DNA of 35,654 nucleotides, taken from IMG/VR virus record IMGVR_UViG_3300030060_006450, positions 1-35,654 of that record. The stretch is one strand, 5' to 3'. Shown piece by piece: positions 7,661 through 16,034 of the stretch. The stretch comes from a virus. Within the stretch, counting starts at the first letter, position 1, and every line of letters starts with the position of its first letter. The notes under the pieces are model-generated. The model worked only from the letters and a program-made list of their open reading frames with translations. It made no database searches and was not told where the DNA came from. Position numbers and translations under genes: made by a program.

Positions 7661-8962
7661 TTAAAATTCCCATATTTCATCTTCGATGATTGTTATAAAT
7701 TCCACATTGTCATTCCACAAATAACATATATTGTCGTATACTTTATTTGCGTAAGCTAAATCCAAATCTCGCCCGTCATGTTCATGCTTTAAAAAGAGAG
7801 TATTTGTCTTTCTTTCGTAGTCTTCGACATAAACAATCGGAACTCCATTCAGACCCACACTACTAATTAGAGCGTTCCTGACGCTTTTCCAACCTTCTTC
7901 ATCAGAAATTTCATTAATTGCATAATTTCCCGTATTTTTCTGATACGAATAAGAAAATAAATTCAATTCGTTACACATCTCTTCGTCCAAATATTTACGA
8001 ATAAAAGATTCATCATCATGGGTTTGTCTAACCAGCATACACTCGTCAAAGCCATGCTCTCTTTCTATTTTTTTAAATAAAGAATAACCCAAGTGGTAAG
8101 GATTAACTCTGCCAACTATTGGTCTGACAACTTGATTGTGAGTCTTTAAAAATGCCAAATGGTATTTGTCTGGCAAATTTAAGTCGTACATAATTTTTTC
8201 GTGAATAAGGACTGCCCAGCCTTCGTTCATAATTTTTGTTTGCCCTTGAGGGACAAAATACTTCGATCTTCTCTCGACCATTTCTACCAAGTCCTGTTGC
8301 CAGTCTTCTAAGTCTCTGGCATTTTGGCGAATGAACTCTAATAAATTATATTCTTTTCTAACGAGACCGACATCTAAATTAATTTTGCCTTTTGTCTTTT
8401 CGAAAAGATCTCTTTTCGCATCTTCTTGACTTATTCTATTAATACCTGGTGTTCTGGGTATTTGATACTGAATAGAATGACATGCGTCTAAAATTCTCTC
8501 AACTTTGTCAATTCCAATATTTGGATCTTCAATATATTGCTGTACACGCTTTCCGGCCGACTTAAATCTCGCGATTACATTGTCTGGGTCTGTATGTGCA
8601 AACATTCTGTTGTTCTTAAAGAAGTCAGAGTGTCCGACGCAGTGCGACATTGTTAATAAGTGAGTACTCATTGGGTTTTCGAGCATGAGATAGGCAATCG
8701 AGGGGTTTGAATTAATAATCATTTCGTATGGTAAGCCCTCCATACCCAAATTATATCTTGTTATAGTTCTTTCAAAAGATTTTCCAAATGACCAGTGGCG
8801 ATAGTGGGTTGGTAGCCCTGTATATGCCATGGCACCGATCATTTCATGGTAATTTAATATCTCATATTCTATTGGGAACCAGTCTAAGTTGTATTTTTCC
8901 TTTCCAATGGCACAAATCTCTTCATCCCACTTTTGTAATTCTTTTACTGTCCAGTCTTTCAT
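7661..8962 (-). CDS. spoVR: SpoVR/YcgB family protein
   Basis: The 434-residue product matches the SpoVR family over nearly its whole length. Visible landmarks are HYRHWSFGKSFE, YEMIINSNPSIAYLMLEN, FFKNNRMF, QTKIMNEGWAVL and the VNPYHLGY stretch. It is shorter than E. coli YcgB (about 510 residues), mainly by smaller loops. SpoVR was named for a role in the Bacillus spore cortex; in Gram-negative bacteria it is genetically linked to PrkA and YeaH, with unknown biochemistry. I chose ATG 8960-8962 because GGAGG lies 9 bases upstream and the ATG overlaps the stop of the DUF444 gene (ATGA). A longer frame to 9001 exists but lies within the upstream gene. The product is cytoplasmic, with no signal peptide or membrane segment. 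Confidence 0.93.
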   Translation of the reverse strand: MKDWTVKELQKWDEEICAIGKEKYNLDWFPIEYEILNYHEMIGAMAYTGLPTHYRHWSFGKSFERTITRYNLGMEGLPYEMIINSNPSIAYLMLENPMSTHLLTMSHCVGHSDFFKNNRMFAHTDPDNVIARFKSAGKRVQQYIEDPNIGIDKVERILDACHSIQYQIPRTPGINRISQEDAKRDLFEKTKGKINLDVGLVRKEYNLLEFIRQNARDLEDWQQDLVEMVERRSKYFVPQGQTKIMNEGWAVLIHEKIMYDLNLPDKYHLAFLKTHNQVVRPIVGRVNPYHLGYSLFKKIEREHGFDECMLVRQTHDDESFIRKYLDEEMCNELNLFSYSYQKNTGNYAINEISDEEGWKSVRNALISSVGLNGVPIVYVEDYERKTNTLFLKHEHDGRDLDLAYANKVYDNICYLWNDNVEFITIIEDEIWEF

Positions 8963-10170
8963 CGACTTTTTCCTCCAAATATGTGCTGAAATGATGGCCA
9001 AATATGATTTGGTTTTGATAACTTTACTTTTTTAAATGAATCGTCTGTTATTGGTGTTAGTTTTTTCCACAAATTTGTTGCTTCGCTCTGATTATATCTG
9101 AAAGATTTTGTTAATATTGATAAATCAGACTCCGGATGAGACATGGGGTCAATTTCTGCGTAGCAGATCATTTGGTTTATTTCTTTTAGTTCGGTAAAAA
9201 GAGCGACAGTCTTTGGGTCATCAAAAGACCAGTTTTCGCCGTCGCCAGAATAAAAAGTATATATATTCCAACTCGAAGGATGGTATCTTTTGTTTATGAT
9301 TTCTTTTGTCATTTCCAATGCGGAAGACATAATCGTCCCTCCCGTTGTGCCTCTCTTAAAAAAATCATCCTCATTTACTTCTCTGGCTTCGGTGCAGTGG
9401 GAGATAAAGACAACTTCAATATTGTCATATTTATATCTCAAAAATTGATATAATAAAAAGTAAAAACTTCTAGCAATATACTTTTTGTCTTTTGTCATGG
9501 AACCAGAAACATCCATCAGGAAGAAAATCACTGCCGAGTTGTTCTCTTGCGGTTTTGGCTTCATGTGTTTATATTTTAAATCATCCTCGTGAAATGGGAA
9601 CCTTTCACCGGACTCTGGATCATATGCTCCGGAAGCAATTGCCATTTTTTTACGACGAATTTTTCTTTTTATTGTTTCTTTCTTAGAAAGTTTGGATCTC
9701 ATGCCTTTTTTTCTAAAGCCGCTTCGTTTTAGCTTGTGATCTTTAATAAATTTAAATCTTTTTCTTTCTAAGTCTGGCAATTCTAAGTCTTGAAACAAGT
9801 ATTCTGCTAACTCATCTAATGTTATCTCCACGTCGTAGTATTCATCACCAGATTCATTTGATCCTTTTTTGCCCTGTGCTTTTTGTTTTTGCTTTCCGCC
9901 CTTTCTTAAAACTTGACCTCTTTTTATCTTTTTATCACCTGCCGAACCTGCCTTTTGGTTTTCGTTATTTTCTCCATAAATAAAGTGATATTCTTTAATA
10001 CCCTTGACGGGAATCTTTACTTTCTTTTTGCCATCTTGACCAATAATGGACTCGTCAGCTACCACATCTTTTATGCCCTCTCTAAGAGCTTTGTCTATTT
10101 TTTGTTTATGTCTTTGTCTATCTGCTGCCGAGCGGTCAGCAGATGTTTTATGTTCTCTAAAAATACTCAT
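8959..10170 (-). CDS. yeaH: DUF444 / YeaH (YhbH) family protein, von Willebrand A-like domain
   Basis: The product has 403 residues. The N-terminal ~200 are strongly basic and low in complexity (RKKGMRSKLSKKETIKRKIRRKK type). Residues ~212-390 form the vWA-like part, with a MIDAS metal site: DVSGSM at 220-225, TTGGT near 275-279 and the SGDGENW aspartate at about 310. MSIFREHKTSADRSAADRQRHKQ at the start and YNPxxWNIY-like sequence (YHPSSWNIY) are typical of YeaH/YhbH. In E. coli yeaH follows yeaG (prkA) and both belong to the general stress/nitrogen-starvation response. Its ATG overlaps the stop of the upstream neck-like gene by 4 bases, and its stop overlaps the spoVR start. The cassette is therefore translationally tied to phage structural genes. 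Confidence 0.93.
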   Translation of the reverse strand: MSIFREHKTSADRSAADRQRHKQKIDKALREGIKDVVADESIIGQDGKKKVKIPVKGIKEYHFIYGENNENQKAGSAGDKKIKRGQVLRKGGKQKQKAQGKKGSNESGDEYYDVEITLDELAEYLFQDLELPDLERKRFKFIKDHKLKRSGFRKKGMRSKLSKKETIKRKIRRKKMAIASGAYDPESGERFPFHEDDLKYKHMKPKPQENNSAVIFFLMDVSGSMTKDKKYIARSFYFLLYQFLRYKYDNIEVVFISHCTEAREVNEDDFFKRGTTGGTIMSSALEMTKEIINKRYHPSSWNIYTFYSGDGENWSFDDPKTVALFTELKEINQMICYAEIDPMSHPESDLSILTKSFRYNQSEATNLWKKLTPITDDSFKKVKLSKPNHIWPSFQHIFGGKSR

Positions 10171-10994
10171 ACTATTGTTAAAACCTCTAAAAGAATTCTG
10201 TTACCCGAAGCAATGGGGAAGGAATTAAAAAGAAAACCTTCTTGAACATAATATTCACCGCTGGAAGGGTCGGAACCAAGAGTCTGCCTTTGACCGTTTT
10301 GAAAAACTGCTGCTGCAGCTAGTGGAATTGCTCCAGTAACACTCAAAGTAGAGTTCAAGTTTGTATCTGCTACAATTGTAGAACCGGAAACGTCGTGAAA
10401 ATATATAACACGGACGATACTTTTTTCGTGGTCGTGATAAGGGCCCGACTCGGCATTTGTGAGACCATCGGCATCAACGAGAGAAGACTTTATTTCTTCG
10501 GACATGACAGACATATCCATAATACCACGTCGGGTCCTAATACACTTAGCAGATATCTGAAAAAGGTGGTCTATTTGTCCAAAGAGTTGTCTGTCTTCTG
10601 TCAAGGATACAATTTCATAAAATGAATCACCATATTGAACATAATCTCCCTCCCTTAGCATCAAATCTTGATCTTCGTGGAGCCTTCTTTCGTGAAATTT
10701 TACAGTGATTGATTTTTCTTTGTCTAAGCCATAATTTTCAGTGGTAGTTTTGATGCCGTCAAACTCGACAAGGGCATAAACCCTCACAGGAGGCAAAAAA
10801 GATTTCTCTATCGCTTCACCATATATTGGATGAAAGTTTGTATACTCCATAGAAACTGGCAAATAGACTATTTGTTGACCGACTACTCTCTCTAGGAGTT
10901 CGTCGTTTACTTGCTTTACTAAATTTCTTTCTTTTTCTCCCAAAAATAGCGGAGGAGGGGGATTACTTGGTTTTGACCATTTGTTATCAGACAT
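10167..10994 (-). CDS. Probable neck / head-completion protein
   Basis: The product has 275 residues, soluble, with no signal or membrane segment. A charged N-terminus (GEKERNLVKQVNDELLERVVGQ) is followed by YLPVSMEYTNFHPIYGEAIEKSFLPPVRVYALVEF and a beta-rich middle (REGDYVQYGDSFYEIVSLTED). The pattern 'YGE...K.F.PP..V.A.VE' followed by a 'GD.V.YGD..YEI' barrel resembles head-closure and neck proteins of tailed phages. Its place two genes after the capsid gene supports a connector role, like T4 gp13/gp14, though I cannot say which. It starts 2 bases after the preceding gene's stop, and its stop overlaps the yeaH start. Confidence 0.6.
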   Translation of the reverse strand: MSDNKWSKPSNPPPPLFLGEKERNLVKQVNDELLERVVGQQIVYLPVSMEYTNFHPIYGEAIEKSFLPPVRVYALVEFDGIKTTTENYGLDKEKSITVKFHERRLHEDQDLMLREGDYVQYGDSFYEIVSLTEDRQLFGQIDHLFQISAKCIRTRRGIMDMSVMSEEIKSSLVDADGLTNAESGPYHDHEKSIVRVIYFHDVSGSTIVADTNLNSTLSVTGAIPLAAAAVFQNGQRQTLGSDPSSGEYYVQEGFLFNSFPIASGNRILLEVLTIV

Positions 10995-10996
10995 AA

Positions 10997-11866
10997 TTAA
11001 TATTCCTTCTTATCGCCGACAATCACTCTTTCTCTACCAAATCTTATTTCAGCTGCGGATTCTCGTACTGTAACCTTTGGCTGGTTATCATTTTTATCAG
11101 AGCCCATTAGATATCCTAAAACTTTTAAATTTATTGTTGTTTTAAAGTTTCTTTCCTCTTCTGTAAGGTTTGAGATATTATTTTCTAAACCGAAGTCTCC
11201 TTGAACGAATCCTTCGAATCTATGCCCATCTTTATTTATAAAAAAGTTGTTAATTTGACCTGTAAATGCCATAAATGGAGTAACTATTTCATTCATCTGT
11301 TGCTGATATTCTGTATTTACCGTTAGTTTATAATTTATTACAACATAAGTCGGCAATGGCATTGTTATAGTTTCATATACTACCTTTTCATTCTTAAACG
11401 GAAAAGTTTTTTGTTTAAAAAGTCTTTCTGAATCGGCATTGGCAAAATTAGAAGTTTTTTCTTGCTGGATTCTTCTGGCGACCTTGATTGCGCCGCCCTT
11501 TGCATCGTTCTGGCGAGGGACATGTGACCAAGCAACGCCCTTCATGTTTGGGTCTTTTTCCATACTTGTCCGCTCTATGCTTAGGGCTGGTAATACAAAG
11601 ATATCTTTACTTCTTAAATCTTTATTGTTTTTTGTCTGAAACGACCTTTCGGGCATCGACCAAATTAAAGGAAGTTTCTTAAATCCTTCATTTGTGGTAC
11701 AAAAAATATTAAGTTCCTCGTCTAACCATTCATACAGGGCAAAGTCGATAGTTTCTATCGTAGATGGCATAAAAGTGACCTCTTTCAGTCCAGGAGTTTC
11801 TTCGCCCGGTTTTTTATCTTGAAAATAAGGTCTAAATCCATCATATTGTTTTTTTCTGCTGCTCAT
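10997..11866 (-). CDS. Probable tail-connector protein, possibly tail sheath stabiliser/terminator-like
   Basis: The product has 289 residues. A central stretch (ETITMPLPTYVVINYKLTVNTEYQQQMNEIVTPFMAF) reads 'beta strand, then a helix in which copies are counted toward a closed ring'. It resembles the core of T4 gp15/gp3-type tail completion proteins ('...LPY.l.f.l.i.t.n..d..qi.eqilPfF'). The gene lies between two neck-like genes with gaps of 2-3 bases. The N-terminus contains an aromatic, acidic DFALYEWLDEELNIF stretch. The exact T4 counterpart is unproven. Confidence 0.55.
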   Translation of the reverse strand: MSSRKKQYDGFRPYFQDKKPGEETPGLKEVTFMPSTIETIDFALYEWLDEELNIFCTTNEGFKKLPLIWSMPERSFQTKNNKDLRSKDIFVLPALSIERTSMEKDPNMKGVAWSHVPRQNDAKGGAIKVARRIQQEKTSNFANADSERLFKQKTFPFKNEKVVYETITMPLPTYVVINYKLTVNTEYQQQMNEIVTPFMAFTGQINNFFINKDGHRFEGFVQGDFGLENNISNLTEEERNFKTTINLKVLGYLMGSDKNDNQPKVTVRESAAEIRFGRERVIVGDKKEY

Positions 11867-11869
11867 TAT

Positions 11870-13138
11870 TTACCCTTGGAAAATTATCATTGGAATCTTT
11901 TTCTGAATTGTTTCTACTGCTTCTACTTTTTCAGCATCAACCTTGGCCAACTCAGCGTATGTTAATTGATCCATGATTTCTTTAAGTTCTTCTCTTAGTT
12001 TTTCTTGCTCATCCTTTGCCTGACTCAACAATGTATCAGAATTTAAATTAACAGATTCGCCAGGAATAGGTATTGTCTGAAATTTTCCTCTGATTTGTGC
12101 TAAAGTTTCTTTGGATAAGGCGAGCGCAAAGCGGCGGATCCATTGTTTACCAATTGCATTAATGTTCTCATATGGAATATTGTCAAACGGTAAAGTATTT
12201 AAATTATTTATTCCGTCTGCACCATTGTCATAATCGTCATTGTTTTCCCAAGCTAAGGGCATAACAGAAAAATCTACCCACATGTGATTATAATCTGAAA
12301 GAGTCTGGGGTGCTGGGAATATTCTAAGTTTATTATTCTTTAACTCGTAAGAATAATGAGATAGCCTTGTATAAATATGATCTTCATATGCCATGGCTTG
12401 TAATTTATTTTGCCATGCAGGAACTATTTCAAATGTTGAATCGTCTGTATATTGACCGTAATAGTTTAGATTGCCGACGACATTTAATCCGCCAAAGTAT
12501 CCGAAGAATCTCCACATGGCATTTGGTGTTTTATAATATACTTTCTTTACAATTACTCTCTTGTCTCCAACTACACCAGCATATGGTGCTCCACCGCCGG
12601 CTGGTTCATTTCCTGATGCTGATGATCCAGAAATAATTGCTTGTAAATCGTAGTCTTGTTGACCACGAACGAGATTAAATGATGCAGAATAAATAGGAAT
12701 AGTTCCACCAACATCTGCAGCGGAAGAGTACCTATCTGAAACTCTTTTTGCGTACTCAAACATCACTCTTGGGAATTTTAAGTTGACATTTTCTGGGCCG
12801 GATAATCTCTGACCTCTATGATCGAATGTCCCAGTTGTCTGACCTAAAACATCTGATAAAATATTCTTTGATTGGTGTAAATTTACCAAATAACTGTATT
12901 CCAATACAGCCTCTTGATAATTGGCGTATACGTTTTCTGCTTTTAATTCAATATCTAAGACATCTCCACCAATTTTTCTATATGTATATGCAACCTGATC
13001 AGAAGCTCCTGATAGGAATTGTGAAGAATCGGAATATACATCAAATGGCAGCGTATCTGCGACAGCGGATACAGTACCCGATGCTGGCAAGATTGATTTG
13101 CTCATCTGACTTGCCGGTGTTAATGTTGGAAAAGCCAT
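11870..13138 (-). CDS. Probable neck / virion structural protein
   Basis: The product has 422 residues. The body is rich in Tyr, Asn and Ser with many short beta-like stretches (VYANYQEAVLEYSYLVNLHQSKNILSDVLG; KKVYYKTPNAMWRFFGYFGG). The end has a charged helix (SQAKDEQEKLREELKEIMDQLTYAELAKVDAEKVEAVETIQKK). There is no signal peptide. It is the first gene after the capsid terminator and starts the connector block, so a head-to-tail joining role is likely. I do not recognise a specific family motif. The start is followed by MAFPTLTPASQMSKS, with a purine-rich GGGAGGAA sequence just upstream. Confidence 0.6.
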   Translation of the reverse strand: MAFPTLTPASQMSKSILPASGTVSAVADTLPFDVYSDSSQFLSGASDQVAYTYRKIGGDVLDIELKAENVYANYQEAVLEYSYLVNLHQSKNILSDVLGQTTGTFDHRGQRLSGPENVNLKFPRVMFEYAKRVSDRYSSAADVGGTIPIYSASFNLVRGQQDYDLQAIISGSSASGNEPAGGGAPYAGVVGDKRVIVKKVYYKTPNAMWRFFGYFGGLNVVGNLNYYGQYTDDSTFEIVPAWQNKLQAMAYEDHIYTRLSHYSYELKNNKLRIFPAPQTLSDYNHMWVDFSVMPLAWENNDDYDNGADGINNLNTLPFDNIPYENINAIGKQWIRRFALALSKETLAQIRGKFQTIPIPGESVNLNSDTLLSQAKDEQEKLREELKEIMDQLTYAELAKVDAEKVEAVETIQKKIPMIIFQG

Positions 13139-13165
13139 GCAAATTCCTCCCTAGCATTAAGTAGT

Positions 13166-13206
13166 TTCCAGAAACACAAAACCCCTCTACAAAATTGCAG
13201 AGGGGC
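13166..13206 (-). terminator. Rho-independent terminator after the major capsid gene
   Basis: On the minus strand CCCCTCT (13199-13205) pairs with AGAGGGG (13182-13188) across a 10-base loop, then TTTTGTGTTT follows. It begins 29 bases after the capsid stop codon. A strong GC stem in AT-rich surroundings is a typical end to the abundant capsid transcript, probably with partial read-through to the neck genes. Confidence 0.88.
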
Positions 13207-13234
13207 ATGTAAATTAGTGACTTATTGTTTAAGA

Positions 13235-14944
13235 CTATACTAGGTCAGCAATGATAACCAATCCGTACATATCTGGACGAACCATCTTCTTCGCATAACG
13301 AGTCATCACGCCCTTACGTGGCACGAAGTCCTCTGTTCCGAAGATTGTCGGTGTCATCTGGAGTGGTACATATGGTGCGTAAACGTATCCGCTTTCTAGG
13401 AAAGAAGAACCTTTGCGTCCACAAAGTACTACGTTTCTTGGGAAGTAAGGATCAACGTAAACGTCGAACTTCTTGCTCAAGGAACCAACTCTAACTGCTC
13501 CGACTTGACCACGATCATCATCGTGAGTGACGGAACCACGGAATCCAGCGGTGAACTCAAGAAGGTTTGCAACTTCTGGTGAAACCACGATGAAGTTTGC
13601 TCCGCCTCTTAAGGTCTTACGGTGAATTTGTGCTGAAACGTCGTTGATGGTCTCAACAAGGGTTTCGTACCATTCAGAGACATTACCAGTGAAGTCTGGG
13701 AATGATGCTCCGGTGATAGCTGCGCCAGTTGTTCTGTTTACGAACTTACCCGGCAGACGTGACCAGTAGAGTGTAGATGCGGTTGCACCTTTAACAAGGT
13801 CTTCCAAGATTTCTTGGTCGATCTCAAGAGCGATGTGCTCCGAAAGGATAGAAGTCAACTCAACTTCTGCATCCAAGTTATGGTATGCGTTCAAGTCTTG
13901 AGCCAATTCTGGTGTCCACTTAGCCTTAAGCTTCTTGGTCTTCGCTGTAACAGCAACAGAATCAACCTTGATGTCGATTTCTGGGATTGCTGCTTCCGCT
14001 TCGAGACCCCATTCGGTTGCACCTACAACTGCGCCAACAGTTGCTGCTGCGCCGATGTTGTCATCGATAACGTAGTCCCAGCTTCCAATACCGTCTAGAG
14101 AAGTACTTAGAGCTGCAAGGTCTTCAGAACCAGTAGCTGCCAAGACAACCAAAAGGTTACCAGCGTTTGTTTCGTCATCACGAGTCAAGCGACGTGTGAT
14201 ACGACCTGCACCGAGTGAACCAGAAGCAACTTCATTGATAATTGTTACATAATCTTTGATGTTGAACTGATCGCTAGTAAGGTCAGATAGAGCAATTCTA
14301 GCAACCGCTACATTGAGCCCTTCAAGATCTGGGTCGAAACGAACAAGCTTATCGACACCAGCTGATGAACTGTATGCAGTATCAAGCCAGAAAGTAGTAC
14401 CGGGGTTACCAACAGTACCTGATGCAATCATTGTGGTTGCAGCAGCTGAAGAACCGGTTGGGCTTGAGTAGCCGTTGTTTAGTGCATATGCGCTAAGTTC
14501 TGCGTTACGACCTGACAATGAAACACCGCCAGTAATCTGAGAAGCAACCTTTCCGCCACCGTATACTGATTCACCAGCAAGGTAGTCCAAACGAGTTGTT
14601 GTTTCTGAAGAATATGTGAAGTCCAAGAAGAAAATGAGGCCCGATGGCAAGCTCATTGGCTGAACTGATACAAGATCGTTAGCGATTAATCCGCCGAATA
14701 CACGGCGAACAATTGGGAATGCAACTGCAGAGAATCCTTCGACATCTCCGCCCTGCATTGAAGAAGCTTCGCGAAGAAGTTCCTTTGCTTGGTTTTCAAG
14801 AAGGCAAGCCATACCTTGTTTGGTACGCTCGTTAGTAAGTCCTTCCAAGAGACCTGTCTTTTCCCACTTATTGAGAAGAGCAGCTCCTTCCTTGGAGAGA
14901 TCACGTCTAACAATACCTTCGGTTAATTTGTTAATAATTGACAT
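13235..14944 (-). CDS. 23: Major capsid protein, T4 gp23-like
   Basis: The product has 569 residues, somewhat longer than T4 gp23. The N-terminus (MSIINKLTEGIVRRDLSKEGAALLNKWEKTGLLEG) and the FPIVRRVF.....N.LVSVQPMS.PSG.IFFLDF stretch are typical of gp23-type capsid proteins. So are the later KWTPELAQDLNAYHNLDAEVELTSILSEHIALEID segment and the C-terminal YAPYVPLQMTPTI and RYAKKMV parts. An LRE site before Ala60 fits the (L/I)xE cleavage rule of T4-type prohead proteases, so residues 1-59 are probably removed during maturation. The gene follows the scaffold gene by 16 bases, and GGAG lies just upstream of the start. It is less AT-rich than its neighbours, as expected for a highly expressed gene. 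A GC-rich terminator follows. Confidence 0.95.
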   Translation of the reverse strand: MSIINKLTEGIVRRDLSKEGAALLNKWEKTGLLEGLTNERTKQGMACLLENQAKELLREASSMQGGDVEGFSAVAFPIVRRVFGGLIANDLVSVQPMSLPSGLIFFLDFTYSSETTTRLDYLAGESVYGGGKVASQITGGVSLSGRNAELSAYALNNGYSSPTGSSAAATTMIASGTVGNPGTTFWLDTAYSSSAGVDKLVRFDPDLEGLNVAVARIALSDLTSDQFNIKDYVTIINEVASGSLGAGRITRRLTRDDETNAGNLLVVLAATGSEDLAALSTSLDGIGSWDYVIDDNIGAAATVGAVVGATEWGLEAEAAIPEIDIKVDSVAVTAKTKKLKAKWTPELAQDLNAYHNLDAEVELTSILSEHIALEIDQEILEDLVKGATASTLYWSRLPGKFVNRTTGAAITGASFPDFTGNVSEWYETLVETINDVSAQIHRKTLRGGANFIVVSPEVANLLEFTAGFRGSVTHDDDRGQVGAVRVGSLSKKFDVYVDPYFPRNVVLCGRKGSSFLESGYVYAPYVPLQMTPTIFGTEDFVPRKGVMTRYAKKMVRPDMYGLVIIADLV

Positions 14945-14960
14945 TTTAAAAATCTCCTTT

Positions 14961-15938
14961 TTATTTGTTTTCTTTAATGCCGGCTAGAATTTGCATTCTG
15001 CTTGAAAATTGCGGAATGTCCGTTCTAGCTTCTCTTCTGGGTAAAGTATTAGTCGGTCTTTCGATGGTCTCACGGAGCGATTTTGGCTGTGCTTTACCCT
15101 TCACACTGCCCACTGCGTTTTTAAGAGTTTCAAAAATAACCTTTGCTTCATTAATCGAATCGGCGTTTGACAGAGCTTCGACAACAGTGTTTCTTTGTCG
15201 CTCATTCAAGGAGTTGTCTGTTAAAACTTCGTTCGTGTATAAAAGTCGTGCGTTAGATAAACTTGCTTTTTCGACCTGCTCTTTTAAAACAGAAATGATA
15301 TTTTTCATTTTGCTGTTTTGTTCAGAAAGTCGATCTCTAGCGGCAACTAATTCTTTATTTTGTTCTTCAGCAGCTGTGGCTGAAAGTTGCGCGAGTCTAA
15401 GTTCTTCTTTATATTTCATAATATCTTCTGGAGTACCTGCCCAACCACTTTTTTGTGGTTCGATATCTACAACCAATTCTTCTAAAAGCTCTTCTACGTC
15501 AGAAATTTCTATTTCTTCTTCTAGTGTCGCTTGAATGTCGGCGGTTGGGACTTCCATTTCGGAACCCAAAGAAGGAGGTTCGGATGGTAAAGTATCCATC
15601 AACGACTCATGTGGTGCTGGATCTCCGACCAAATCTTCTTCGGCAGACGATAATGCATTAGCCATGTCCTTAAGGTCTTCCATGTTCAAAACAATTTCGG
15701 AATCATCATCGGCGATTTCGTCATCAAATGCATTTGGAATACTATCTTCTAGTGCATCCGACTCATCGTTTTGTTCTGGGGCCTCGGTGGGCTCTTCGTC
15801 TTCTTGTTCAAAAAGGTTTTCTACAACCTCTTTAATATCTGCAGAATATTTATTTAAAATTGCTGCTTCTGCATTTTTAATGGCTGCTTCTTTTAGTGCG
15901 GCGGCATCAATAATAGCTTGTTCTAATAATGAGGACAT
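14961..15938 (-). CDS. 22: Prohead core scaffold protein, T4 gp22-like
   Basis: The product has 325 residues, strongly acidic in the middle (EQEDEEPTEAPEQNDE and similar runs, about 45-160). A long predicted coiled coil (about 170-250: KEELRLAQLSATAAEEQNKELVAARDRLSEQNSKMKN...) is followed by a basic C-terminus (PRREARTDIPQFSSRMQILAGIKENK). Position directly before the capsid gene, acidic coiled-coil composition and a basic tail that could contact the capsid protein fit gp22 scaffold proteins, which fill the prohead and are then degraded by gp21 protease. Several (L/I)xE sites occur, including LLE at the N-terminus. GGGAG lies before the start. Confidence 0.85.
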   Translation of the reverse strand: MSSLLEQAIIDAAALKEAAIKNAEAAILNKYSADIKEVVENLFEQEDEEPTEAPEQNDESDALEDSIPNAFDDEIADDDSEIVLNMEDLKDMANALSSAEEDLVGDPAPHESLMDTLPSEPPSLGSEMEVPTADIQATLEEEIEISDVEELLEELVVDIEPQKSGWAGTPEDIMKYKEELRLAQLSATAAEEQNKELVAARDRLSEQNSKMKNIISVLKEQVEKASLSNARLLYTNEVLTDNSLNERQRNTVVEALSNADSINEAKVIFETLKNAVGSVKGKAQPKSLRETIERPTNTLPRREARTDIPQFSSRMQILAGIKENK

Positions 15939-15974
15939 AAAAGTACTCCCTTTAATAAAAAATTATCTCAAAAA

Positions 15975-15982
15975 TAAATAGT
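15975..15982 (-). promoter_or_regulatory. ACTATTTA element, candidate late promoter before the scaffold gene
   Basis: ACTATTTA is read on the minus strand 36 bases upstream of the scaffold start, embedded in AT-rich sequence (AATAATAAACTATTTATTTTTG). The same octamer precedes the genes at 16457 and 33671. It is a variant of the AT-rich -10-like boxes used by T4-type late promoters. This is a pattern call only. Confidence 0.35.
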
Positions 15983-15989
15983 TTATTAT

Positions 15990-16015
15990 TTTATAAAAAG
16001 ACAAATTTTTATAAA
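15990..16015 (-). repeat. Perfect AT-only inverted repeat upstream of the scaffold gene
   Basis: TTTATAAAAA (15990-15999) and TTTTTATAAA (16006-16015) form a perfect 10-bp stem around a 6-base loop. It lies in the 96-base spacer between the small virion gene and the scaffold gene. It could be a weak terminator for the upstream gene or a binding site. The stem contains no G or C. Confidence 0.6.
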
Positions 16016-16034
16016 GGTGATTATTCGTTGTTTA

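Noticed and set aside
8963-9001. Longer start for SpoVR
   Set aside because: The extension lies within the yeaH coding sequence, and the ATG at 8960-8962 has a good GGAGG and an ATGA overlap.
5718-10170. The PrkA cassette as host DNA at a prophage or assembly junction
   Set aside because: Phage genes flank it on both sides, gene overlaps are seamless with the neck-like gene, and base composition and packing match the neighbours.
14965-15981. Long plus-strand frames of 148 and 189 residues opposite the scaffold gene
   Set aside because: Ser-rich composition is the mirror of Glu/Ala-rich scaffold coding; no start signals and no homology seen.
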